Below are positions 36,621-45,898 of a stretch of 62,758 nt of DNA, one piece after another. The stretch is from contig JANYGK010000079.1 in NCBI GenBank assembly GCA_025362395.1, forward strand, positions 1 through 62,758, read 5' to 3'. The position numbers and the translations under genes were made by a program. Source of the stretch: Bacteroidota bacterium (GTDB lineage: Bacteria > Bacteroidota > Bacteroidia > B-17B0 > Aurantibacillaceae). Position 1 is the first letter of the stretch, and each line of letters starts with the position of its first letter. The notes below the pieces were generated by a model. The model was given only the letters and a program-made list of their open reading frames with translations. It was not told the origin of the DNA and did no database searches.

Positions 36621-37744
36621 TCGCAATTGCCAAACCTTATTTAACTACCGAAGAAGCACAATATGCTTATGATACTATTTTAAGTGGTTGGGTTACCCAA
36701 GGGCCTAAAGTGCAGGAGTTCGAAGAAAAATTCGCTAAATATACAGGTTCAAAATATGCTGTAGCATTATCAAATTGTACTACTGCACTACATTTAGCAA
36801 TGATCATAGCCGATATTAAAGAAGGGGATGAAGTTATTTGTCCAAGCATGAGTTATGTCGCAACTGCCAATTCTATTAAGTATATGAATGCAGTTCCTGT
36901 ATTTGCTGAAGTTAACGATCAATATAATCTTGATGTACATGAGGTTGAAAAGCTGATCACCTCTAAAACCAAAGCCGTATTATTAGTTCATCAAATAGGA
37001 ATGCCGGCTGATATTGATGCATTTAAAAAACTTTGCGAGAAATACAATCTTAAATTGATAGAAGATGCTGCCTGTGCAGCCGGTTCATCTTACAAAGGAA
37101 ATAAAATCGGTTCGCATTCTGACTTGGTATGTTTTTCTTTTCATCCGCGTAAAGTGATAACAACCGGTGATGGCGGTATGATTACCACAAATAATGAAGC
37201 CTATTATAAACGCGCGAAATTATTACGACAGCATGCAATGTCTGTTAACGACAGGGAACGGCATGCTTCCGCTAAAATAATTTTTGAAGATCATTTAGAA
37301 GTTGGCTACAACTATAGGATGACAGATATCCAGGCAGCGGTTGGAATTAAGCAATTGGAAAAACTGGATTTCATTATTTCTGAAAGAAGAAAGATTGCCG
37401 AAAAATATAATGAAGCATTTAAAAATATAGAGTGTATTAATATTCCTTATGAAAAAGAAGGCTATTTTACCAATTACCAATCATACTCAATTTTCACTAA
37501 ACCCAATGCCCATGTATCCCGTAATCAGTTTATGGAACTGATGTTGGAAAAAGGAATTTCAACAAGGCGTGGTATTATGACTTCTCATAGAGAAAGTGCT
37601 TACAAATTAGATTATAAAGACTTGAAAATGCCCATGTCAGAAATGTATTGTGACAACAGTGTTATTTTGCCTTTGTATTATCCTATGGCAGATTCTGATA
37701 TTGAAACTGTTATTGAAAACGTGAAAAGTTTTTTAAATGCTTAG
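36617..37744 (+). CDS. DegT/DnrJ/EryC1 sugar aminotransferase, probably 4-amino type
   Basis: This 375-residue PLP enzyme has GWVTQGPKVQEFEEKFAKY at the start, ALSNCTTALHLAM, IEDAACAAGSSYKGN and the PLP lysine in CFSFHPRKVITTGDGG. The SFHPRK form and G-W-V-T-Q-G-P opening match perosamine/ArnB/PglE-like enzymes that aminate 4-keto sugars. It overlaps the SDR gene by four bases, and the product could be formylated by the protein at 33764 and loaded by the GT2 at 34699. Substrate stereochemistry is not predictable. Confidence 0.87.
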   Translation: MIAIAKPYLTTEEAQYAYDTILSGWVTQGPKVQEFEEKFAKYTGSKYAVALSNCTTALHLAMIIADIKEGDEVICPSMSYVATANSIKYMNAVPVFAEVNDQYNLDVHEVEKLITSKTKAVLLVHQIGMPADIDAFKKLCEKYNLKLIEDAACAAGSSYKGNKIGSHSDLVCFSFHPRKVITTGDGGMITTNNEAYYKRAKLLRQHAMSVNDRERHASAKIIFEDHLEVGYNYRMTDIQAAVGIKQLEKLDFIISERRKIAEKYNEAFKNIECINIPYEKEGYFTNYQSYSIFTKPNAHVSRNQFMELMLEKGISTRRGIMTSHRESAYKLDYKDLKMPMSEMYCDNSVILPLYYPMADSDIETVIENVKSFLNA

Positions 37745-39455
37745 TAATAAAATTAAACTATATAAAGTTGAAACTTATGTAGCGGTAATTTTATTTATTG
37801 TATTTCTTTTTTATTTTATTCCCGCTTCAAATCACAATATAAGGCAACACGATGAGTTTGACGGGAATTTTACGTCACGCTATTTAATTGTGAATTCAGG
37901 AGCTTTTTTTGAGACAAATCCGGGCACCATCATTTATGGTACGATGAACGGGTTACCAAGGGCAAACTTTGTAAGGTTTACCGAGCCTGTTGCCTTGTTA
38001 ATGTATCTGTTCGGATCTTTACCGGGTTATGCAATAGCATTTATCATCATGCGGTTAGTAGCTTTTTTAGGTATTTATGTGTTGGGAAGAGATTTTTTAA
38101 AGTTTGATAATGAAAAGAAGGGTATACTTATTTTAATAAGCGTATGTTTTGCCTGTTTGCCTTATAACACATCCTATTTTTTATCAATTGCCGGCATCCC
38201 CATTGCATTCTGGGCTTTTTTAAATATTAAAAATAAACAGAGGTTAAGAATTTCATTTATCACCTTAGTGTTATTTGCAGTCAGCTCTAACTTTGTTTTA
38301 GTAGGCTTTCATTTATGTTTTGTATTTGGATTGATCGCTCTATTTTATAGTATAAAACATAAAAAAATATATTGGCTTTTATTTGCAGCAATTGCCGCAA
38401 CAGGTATAACATATATTTTAACGGAATATATGATGTTTTATATGCATCTGTTTAATCATTCATACCATTCATCAAGAGAAGGTTTTGAAAAATTATTAAG
38501 CTTAAATTTAAAAGGAGTTTTAGGAATATCATTCACAAATATTTTTTTAGGTGAATATAATGCAACTAATTATTTTGGTTATTTATTTATGCCTTTTATG
38601 ACCTATTATGTATTTATTATAATAAAAGATAACCATGATCCTGTAAATAGGTTAGCAGTGTTATTTATTGTAGTAACTATTATGTGTGCATTACTGACTA
38701 CTGTTTTTGATTGGAACAAAATGGGTTTCTTTTATGAGACATTTAGTTTTGCTAAAATTTTTAATTTAAAGCGCTTTATTTCTATACTGCCGGGATTATT
38801 TTTTATTATCTTAATGTTTACCTTAATGAGCATCAATACTAAAAAAAATAAGGTGCTGCATGTAGTTACATTACTGACATTGTATTTATTTTTTATCCTT
38901 ATTTGGCGCGGGAATATAAGCAGGAACCGCAGCAGCTTTAATTGTACAGGGCTTACCATAAACGGGGACCGGCCGAACACGTTCAATCAGTTTTTTAATG
39001 AAAACATGTACAAACAAATTAAAAAAGACATAGGTAAAGATTCCGTTAACAATGTCATTAGCTTTGGTTTATTACCGGCGCCTTGTAAATACGTTGGGTT
39101 AAATGTGTTAGATGATTACCAGGGAGATTATCCTTTGGAATATAAGCAACAATTCAGGAAAGTAATTGCACGTGAGATCGACAAGTCATTACAACTAAAA
39201 GAACTGTTCGACGGGTGGGGTTCTAAATGTTATTTATATTCAGCGAATGAAATTGCCAATACATTGCAAACAAAAAACGGGTTCGAGTATGAACCAAACT
39301 TGGAAATTGATACAGAACAGTTAAAAAAAATGAATTGTAAATATATTCTCTCTTCAATATTAATAGGCAACTCAAAAGATTTGAATTTAGAATTCCAAAA
39401 AGTGTATGTAAGCGCCTTAAATAAACAAAGTATTATCCTTTATAAACTTATATAA
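37737..39455 (+). CDS. Large polytopic membrane protein (DUF6044/GT-C-like)
   Basis: The 572-residue protein has about ten to twelve membrane segments and a C-terminal soluble part (about 420-572). After the first helix it carries NIRQHDEFDGNFTSRYL; an acidic motif in the first extracytoplasmic loop is typical of GT-C glycosyltransferases. It resembles YkoS/DUF6044-type proteins, whose function is not established. A lipid-linked sugar transferase or a polymerase are both possible, and it is the only large membrane candidate for such a step in the cluster. It overlaps the upstream gene by eight bases. Confidence 0.55.
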   Translation: MLSNKIKLYKVETYVAVILFIVFLFYFIPASNHNIRQHDEFDGNFTSRYLIVNSGAFFETNPGTIIYGTMNGLPRANFVRFTEPVALLMYLFGSLPGYAIAFIIMRLVAFLGIYVLGRDFLKFDNEKKGILILISVCFACLPYNTSYFLSIAGIPIAFWAFLNIKNKQRLRISFITLVLFAVSSNFVLVGFHLCFVFGLIALFYSIKHKKIYWLLFAAIAATGITYILTEYMMFYMHLFNHSYHSSREGFEKLLSLNLKGVLGISFTNIFLGEYNATNYFGYLFMPFMTYYVFIIIKDNHDPVNRLAVLFIVVTIMCALLTTVFDWNKMGFFYETFSFAKIFNLKRFISILPGLFFIILMFTLMSINTKKNKVLHVVTLLTLYLFFILIWRGNISRNRSSFNCTGLTINGDRPNTFNQFFNENMYKQIKKDIGKDSVNNVISFGLLPAPCKYVGLNVLDDYQGDYPLEYKQQFRKVIAREIDKSLQLKELFDGWGSKCYLYSANEIANTLQTKNGFEYEPNLEIDTEQLKKMNCKYILSSILIGNSKDLNLEFQKVYVSALNKQSIILYKLI

Positions 39456-39901
39456 TGGTATTATCCGATATAAAAAATCACTCCCGGTATAGTAATCTTC
39501 ATCCTCTGTTTTCACAGGCATTCAGTTATCTTGAAAACATGGAAATAGAAACTTTAACTGAAGGTAAAACAGAAATTAACGGCGATGATTTATTTGCTAT
39601 AATTTCTAAGCCCGGAAATTCTATAGAGCAAACGCCAAAGTTAGAAGCGCACAAAAAATATATTGATATACATTATACTATTGAAGGAACAGAGCTGTTT
39701 GGTTGGAAAAATTTAACGAATTGCAAAAACGTAGAGGGAGAATTTAATATTGAAAAAGATTTTGTTATTTACGATGATCAGGATTTTACAGCCCTGCTAT
39801 TACAGAAAAATACTTTTGTAATAGTATATCCTGAAGATGCCCATGCTCCCGGAATTAAAACAGAGAATTTACAAAAAGTAGTGTTAAAAATTAAAATATA
39901 G
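39455..39901 (+). CDS. YhcH/YjgK/YiaL family protein (NanQ-like)
   Basis: This 148-residue beta-barrel protein has LEAHKKYIDIHYTIEGTELF and VIVYPEDAHAPGI, the signature His/Glu metal-site segments of the YhcH/YjgK/YiaL family. Members such as NanQ are linked to sialic-acid metabolism and act as sugar anomerases or isomerase helpers. It sits one base before a NeuB-like fusion gene and so probably serves the nonulosonic-acid branch, perhaps acting on the N-acetylhexosamine precursor or the open-chain product. Function by family context only. Confidence 0.85.
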   Translation: MVLSDIKNHSRYSNLHPLFSQAFSYLENMEIETLTEGKTEINGDDLFAIISKPGNSIEQTPKLEAHKKYIDIHYTIEGTELFGWKNLTNCKNVEGEFNIEKDFVIYDDQDFTALLLQKNTFVIVYPEDAHAPGIKTENLQKVVLKIKI

Positions 39902-39904
39902 AAA

Positions 39905-41572
39905 ATGAAAGTTATTGCGGAAAGCGCTTATAACCACCAAGGAAATTTTGACTATCTCAAAAAGCTTGCTGTAGCCGCTAAAGAAGCAGGCGCTGATTTT
40001 TTTACAGTGCAAATGATGAATGTTGAAGAGTTTTGCACAAAAGAATATAGTAAATATCAATTATATAAAGATACTGAGTTTAGCGAAACTCAATGGAAAG
40101 ATCTGTTCAAATACTGTAATGAAATTGGTATACCACTTATTCCGTGTACGCTTGAAAAAGCATCATTTGACTTGGCATACGATTTTGGTTACCGCGTAGT
40201 TAAAATTCATGGTACAGATTTAACGAATGACTTTTTTTTAAAATATATAAAAGATAAAGGTGATTGCAGGATCATCCTCGAAACACAATGTAGTACTGAT
40301 TATGAAATAAAAAATGCAGTAGCAAAATTTGGCGACATTATTGAATGTTTATTTCATGGCTTCAGCAATTATCCTACAGAGCCCAATGAACACAATTTGT
40401 TAGCTTTAAATTATTTAAAGAACAGGTACAATTTACAAACAGGTTTTGCGGATCACAGCCTCGATACACAAATTATTCCATGTATGGCTATGGCTTTAGG
40501 ATGTAGTTATATAGAAAAACATATCACTTTGCATCGCAGCGACAGGCAGTTTGATTACCAGGTTTCTTTGGAGCCGCATGAGTTTTCGATTATGGTTAAT
40601 ACACTTAGGCAATATAACCAATCGCTTGGTAAACCGGTTAAACATCCCGTAAAATCAGAAAAGGGATATCGTAATATCCTTTTTAAAAAATATTTTGGGA
40701 ATGGCGTGTTTAAACGCGATAACGAAGGGAAAACATTTATAGAGAGTGAGATTGACACCTTTGATAAAAATAATATTACAGCAGCTTTGATTGCAAGATT
40801 AAAATCAAAACGCCTGAAACTAAAAGTTATGAAACCTTTTGGAGAAGATGAATCAATCATTTCTCTTTACAAACGATTAGTAAAAAACTGTAAGAATATA
40901 ACACACATTGAATTAGCAACGAGTTATCTTTTGGAAGATGAGCCATTGGCGGAATTATTTCAACAAAAAAACCTGCCTCATTACGAAGGACATCCGGAAA
41001 GCGTTATAGATCGCTTGTTAGAAGTGGCAATTAAAAATAAGTCTGCCGCAGTGTTCAGGGTTACAGGCGATAATCCTTTTACTGACCCGGTATTGATGGA
41101 CAGAATGGTAACTATTTTTAAAGAGCAAGATGTAGATTATGTCCGTGTTAATAATGTGCCGTTTGGTGTGAGTGCGGAATTATTTAAGACAAGTTACTTA
41201 TGGAAGCTCTATTTGAAAATGAATGACCCTTTTGTAAGCGAGTACCTGTCCTGGTTTGTTTTGAACGATGAGGAGTGTAAAAAAGCATGTATAGAATTTG
41301 AAGATGAGAGGGCATTTGTAAAGTATGTGAACTTAAGCATTGATTACCCGGAAGATTATGAATATGCTACAAGCGTGCATAAGCGTATTAATATTACACC
41401 ATTTGAGGACATTACGCTTAAAGATCTATTAAATAATATAACTGATAAACATATTGTTGATATTACTAAATTTATAAAACTACCGGGAGGAATAAATATT
41501 TTATACAGTGATTACATGAAATTAATAGATGAAACACACTATGTATATAAAGAAAAATTTATAATTAAATAA
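39905..41572 (+). CDS. NeuB-like nonulosonate synthase fused to SpsF-like cytidylyltransferase domain
   Basis: The 555-residue protein has two domains. Residues 1-250 are the NeuB TIM barrel (KVIAESAYNHQGNFDYLKKL, VVKIHGTDLTND, GFADHS, YIEKHITLHR). The usual SAF antifreeze domain is absent; instead residues about 285-540 resemble SpsF/CMP-sugar cytidylyltransferases (AALIARLKSKRLKLKVMKPF, FRVTGDNPFTDPVLMDRMV). The nucleotide loop R-x-x-S-x-R-L-P-G-K is altered to RLKSKRLKLK. It may couple synthesis and CMP activation of a sialic-acid-like sugar. The next gene is a complete second NeuB. Confidence 0.82.
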   Translation: MKVIAESAYNHQGNFDYLKKLAVAAKEAGADFFTVQMMNVEEFCTKEYSKYQLYKDTEFSETQWKDLFKYCNEIGIPLIPCTLEKASFDLAYDFGYRVVKIHGTDLTNDFFLKYIKDKGDCRIILETQCSTDYEIKNAVAKFGDIIECLFHGFSNYPTEPNEHNLLALNYLKNRYNLQTGFADHSLDTQIIPCMAMALGCSYIEKHITLHRSDRQFDYQVSLEPHEFSIMVNTLRQYNQSLGKPVKHPVKSEKGYRNILFKKYFGNGVFKRDNEGKTFIESEIDTFDKNNITAALIARLKSKRLKLKVMKPFGEDESIISLYKRLVKNCKNITHIELATSYLLEDEPLAELFQQKNLPHYEGHPESVIDRLLEVAIKNKSAAVFRVTGDNPFTDPVLMDRMVTIFKEQDVDYVRVNNVPFGVSAELFKTSYLWKLYLKMNDPFVSEYLSWFVLNDEECKKACIEFEDERAFVKYVNLSIDYPEDYEYATSVHKRINITPFEDITLKDLLNNITDKHIVDITKFIKLPGGINILYSDYMKLIDETHYVYKEKFIIK

Positions 41573-41573
41573 C

Positions 41574-42608
41574 ATGACTTATATTATAGGAGAGATAGGG
41601 CAAAACCATAATGGCTCAGTTGACATTGCAAAGCTAATAGTAGATGCCGTTGCCAGACCTTTAACAGAGGAACTTTTTGGGTATGAGCTTAAGCGTATGG
41701 ATGCCGTAAAATTGACCAAACGTGATTTAAAACAAGAGTTATCAGCTTCCCAAATGGCTGCCCCTTATATAAATGCAAATTCATTTGGAGCTACTTACGG
41801 CGAACACAGGGAAAAGTTGGAGCTAAATGATGAGCAGCATTTGGAAGTGTATAAATATGCTAAATCGTTTGGTCTTGATTTTGTTGAAACACTTTGCGCT
41901 ACAGGATGTTTAAGTATGCTTAAATTATTTAGCCCCGATAAATTAAAAGTAGCAAGCAGGGATCTAACCAATCTGCCTTTATTAGCTGCCTTGGCTGAAA
42001 CAAAAATTCCTATTATAGTTTCTACAGGCATGGCAGGTAAAAAAGAATTAGATGATGCAATTGATGTCATTACCAAATACCATAATAATATCAGTATTTT
42101 ACATTGCGTATCAGAATATCCTACAAAGCCTGAAAACGTAAATTTAAATACTGTAAAATACCTTCAAAAAAATTATGGTCAATACACTATTGGTTTTTCA
42201 GATCATACAATAGGTATTTCAACGCCTTTAGCGGCAGTGGCGATGGGTGCCCAAATTATTGAAAAGCATATTACGCTTGATAGGAGAATGAAAGGAACTG
42301 ATCAAAAAGGTTCGCTCGGTGCCGATGGAATCTATCGTATGGTAAGAGATATCCGTGTATTTGAAATGAGCTTAGGAAAAGAAGATATTTTTATTGAACC
42401 TTCAGTAATGAGCTCACGTGTAAAGTTAGAGCGATCTATCGCCACTAATAAAAATTTAAAACAGGGACACATCATTACTGATCAAGACATTCACATGCTG
42501 TCTCCCGGTGACGGGTTTAAATGGGCCGATAAAGGCAGTGTAGTTGGTAAAACGGTAAAGACAGCCATCAATGAGAATGAAATTATTTATATTAAAAATA
42601 TAGAATAA
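41574..42608 (+). CDS. N-acetylneuraminate synthase family enzyme with SAF domain (NeuB/PseI-like)
   Basis: The 344-residue protein has the complete NeuB architecture: a TIM barrel (YIIGEIGQNHNGSVDIAKLI, KVASRDLTNLPLL, IVSTGMAGKKELDDAI, GFSDHTIGISTPLAAV, IIEKHITLDRRMKGTDQKGS) and a C-terminal SAF domain (about 285-344, RSIATNKNLKQGHIITDQDI). It would condense phosphoenolpyruvate with a C6 amino sugar or its phosphate. A KdsC-like phosphatase two genes on suggests a phosphorylated product as in the Kdn/Neu5Ac-9-phosphate route. The exact acid cannot be told from sequence. Confidence 0.88.
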   Translation: MTYIIGEIGQNHNGSVDIAKLIVDAVARPLTEELFGYELKRMDAVKLTKRDLKQELSASQMAAPYINANSFGATYGEHREKLELNDEQHLEVYKYAKSFGLDFVETLCATGCLSMLKLFSPDKLKVASRDLTNLPLLAALAETKIPIIVSTGMAGKKELDDAIDVITKYHNNISILHCVSEYPTKPENVNLNTVKYLQKNYGQYTIGFSDHTIGISTPLAAVAMGAQIIEKHITLDRRMKGTDQKGSLGADGIYRMVRDIRVFEMSLGKEDIFIEPSVMSSRVKLERSIATNKNLKQGHIITDQDIHMLSPGDGFKWADKGSVVGKTVKTAINENEIIYIKNIE

Positions 42609-43705
<1,097 letters not shown>

Positions 43706-43707
43706 TT

Positions 43708-44943
43708 TTGTTTTCTGTTTTTTATAATTTTTATACTGCGCTTCTTCATTATATTTTTAATATAAATTCGAATCGAAATCTTACTTTCAAAAAACTGGTA
43801 AGCACAAGCTTTAATGTTCAGGAAAAACACCGCTACCGGTTTAAAACTGTTTTTGCCGGTATAAAGAAAGTTTACTTACTTCCTATAGTAAAATTTCCGG
43901 TTATAGTTCATCATACGATTTTAGTTTACGATGTAAATGCATATAGTAAACAAGATCGCTTAAATTACCTTCAGGATCTGTACCCCGGTATTAAGAATTT
44001 ACAATTTATTTCGGCCGAAGAATTTTTAGGATATAAAAATAATAGTAGCAAACTGTTTTTTTTGATTATTACCCTTCCAATACAGTTTATAATAATTATC
44101 ATAGGAATCTTTAAAAAAGATAAATCCGGTATAAATAGTATATTAAGTAATTTATTAATTACATGTAATTTAGTTAGATCAGTTAAGCAACTACCACCGT
44201 TTAAACTTATTTTATTTAGTGCTTATGATACAAATTCTGCTTTTTTAAATTTTAATTTACAGAGAATGAACGTTACTGTTACAACGGTTACTTCCGAGGT
44301 ACCGCTTTATAAATGGAATAAAATTATTATAACAGATATTCTGCACATTTGCAGCGAATATCAATTAGAAGAATTAAAACAATTACCGGGTATTAAATAT
44401 AAAACAATTGAAATAGGAAAGCCTGAAAAATATTTTGAAGTAAAAAATCTTTATAACGCGCCACCTTTATTAAATTTTAAACTTGGATTTATTTCTACGG
44501 GTGGTTGGGTACGTAATGAGCTCAGTAATATTAACCAGGGAATTGATATTGAATATTTTGAAAACAAAATTTTAAAAGACCTTAATAACATCTTGAAGAA
44601 GTATAAACAAATTGAATTAATTATTTATCCGCATCCCCGTGAAGTAAGCTTTTTTAATAAGCAGGAAGGTGATATTGTAGAATTTTATAAAAAACTATTG
44701 CCGGATATTAATTTTCGAGTAAATCTCTCCGGCATGCGCACTAATAATTTATTTAATGAAGCATATCTATCTATATGTTTTATGACTACTACTATTTTTG
44801 AACGACTTCATGCTAAACGAAGGTCGGCAATTATATATTTTAAAGAAGATATTTTTCCCGGAAATTTTTCTTCTGATTATTTATACTTTATTTCAACAGA
44901 ACAGGAACTGGATCACCTTATACAAAATACTTATTTATCTTAA
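43708..44943 (+). CDS. Uncharacterised GT-B-like protein, possible sialyltransferase-like enzyme
   Basis: This 411-residue protein starts at TTG two bases after the previous stop. I do not recognise the family. It has one hydrophobic stretch (about 113-133) and later GFISTGGWVRNEL, LIIYPHPREVSFF and SICFMTTTIFERL. A His-Pro motif after a beta strand and a later Ser/Thr cluster are the pattern of bacterial sialyl- and polysialyltransferases and of related CDP-polyol transferases. Its position right after the NeuB/KdsC genes makes transfer of a nonulosonic acid an attractive guess, not a demonstrated role. Confidence 0.45.
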   Translation: MFSVFYNFYTALLHYIFNINSNRNLTFKKLVSTSFNVQEKHRYRFKTVFAGIKKVYLLPIVKFPVIVHHTILVYDVNAYSKQDRLNYLQDLYPGIKNLQFISAEEFLGYKNNSSKLFFLIITLPIQFIIIIIGIFKKDKSGINSILSNLLITCNLVRSVKQLPPFKLILFSAYDTNSAFLNFNLQRMNVTVTTVTSEVPLYKWNKIIITDILHICSEYQLEELKQLPGIKYKTIEIGKPEKYFEVKNLYNAPPLLNFKLGFISTGGWVRNELSNINQGIDIEYFENKILKDLNNILKKYKQIELIIYPHPREVSFFNKQEGDIVEFYKKLLPDINFRVNLSGMRTNNLFNEAYLSICFMTTTIFERLHAKRRSAIIYFKEDIFPGNFSSDYLYFISTEQELDHLIQNTYLS

Positions 44944-44953
44944 TTTTTCTTTG

Positions 44954-45895
44954 ATGAACGAACAACTTCAGCGTATCCTATCATATCCATTGTGGCGCCA
45001 ATGTATTGACTTGGGTAATGGCTACACAACAACAGGAAGAGTTAATAAAGCTTTATGGAAAGGATTACATTTTCCCGATGATGTAAAAGGAAAATCTTTT
45101 TTAGACATTGGGGCAAACGACGGCTTATTTTCATTTATGGCTGAACAAAAAGGCGCCGTTCCTATAGTAGCTTCCGATCTTTACAAAGATACTATCGGAT
45201 CAATGGAAGATGGCTGGAGTGATGAAGGCATAAATCTTTTAAAAGAATATTTTAATTCCAATATTTTAATTCATAAAAATGGGATTTATCATTTGAACGA
45301 GCTTAATATGCAATTTGATGTTATACTCGTAAATCATATTATTAATTGGTTGGACGATATTGAGCTCGCAATAAAAAATTTAGCTCTTGCATCTAAAGGT
45401 TCAGTTTATATTTCGGATGGGTTTTTATTGGAAACTAATCTTAAAGACAGCATTACGCCTGAAAATATGCCCATCAGGTCATTATATAAACCTTCGGTAA
45501 TTACATCACTCTTAAAAAAGAATGGATTTAAAATTGATGCTGTTACCGAAATAAACTATCAACCGTTCTTTATTAATGATTTCATCAATTTCCCGACAAT
45601 TAAATTAAACGAACACACGAAAATATATAAGCTTCCGTTTACGGACAGCGATTTTATTTTATCAGGCGCTGTAAAACAAATCTCTTATTGTAAAGTAGGC
45701 AATTTTTACCATGTGTTTCAGTTAGGTTGGGTACATAAAAATGATGTGACAGTTTCGTATTATAAGCCGTCTAAATTTTATACATTAAGCAAATTAACAG
45801 GTTTATTAAACATATATTATTCATTTTTAAATTATAAATTCAAAAGAAAGAATAACTATACTTATTTTATTATTAAAGCAACGAAATTAAATTAA
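44954..45895 (+). CDS. SAM-dependent methyltransferase
   Basis: The ATG at 44954 follows the preceding stop by ten bases; an earlier in-frame start at 44798 would lie inside the upstream gene. The 313-residue protein has the class I motif SFLDIGANDGLFSFMAEQKG followed by IVASDLYK and FDVILVNHIINWLDDIELAI, similar to CmoB-like/DUF1698 methyltransferases. It probably O- or N-methylates a sugar or glycan end. In Wzm/Wzt systems a terminal methyl group can be the length-stop and export tag, so this could be the capping enzyme. Confidence 0.8.
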   Translation: MNEQLQRILSYPLWRQCIDLGNGYTTTGRVNKALWKGLHFPDDVKGKSFLDIGANDGLFSFMAEQKGAVPIVASDLYKDTIGSMEDGWSDEGINLLKEYFNSNILIHKNGIYHLNELNMQFDVILVNHIINWLDDIELAIKNLALASKGSVYISDGFLLETNLKDSITPENMPIRSLYKPSVITSLLKKNGFKIDAVTEINYQPFFINDFINFPTIKLNEHTKIYKLPFTDSDFILSGAVKQISYCKVGNFYHVFQLGWVHKNDVTVSYYKPSKFYTLSKLTGLLNIYYSFLNYKFKRKNNYTYFIIKATKLN

Positions 45896-45898
45896 TTC

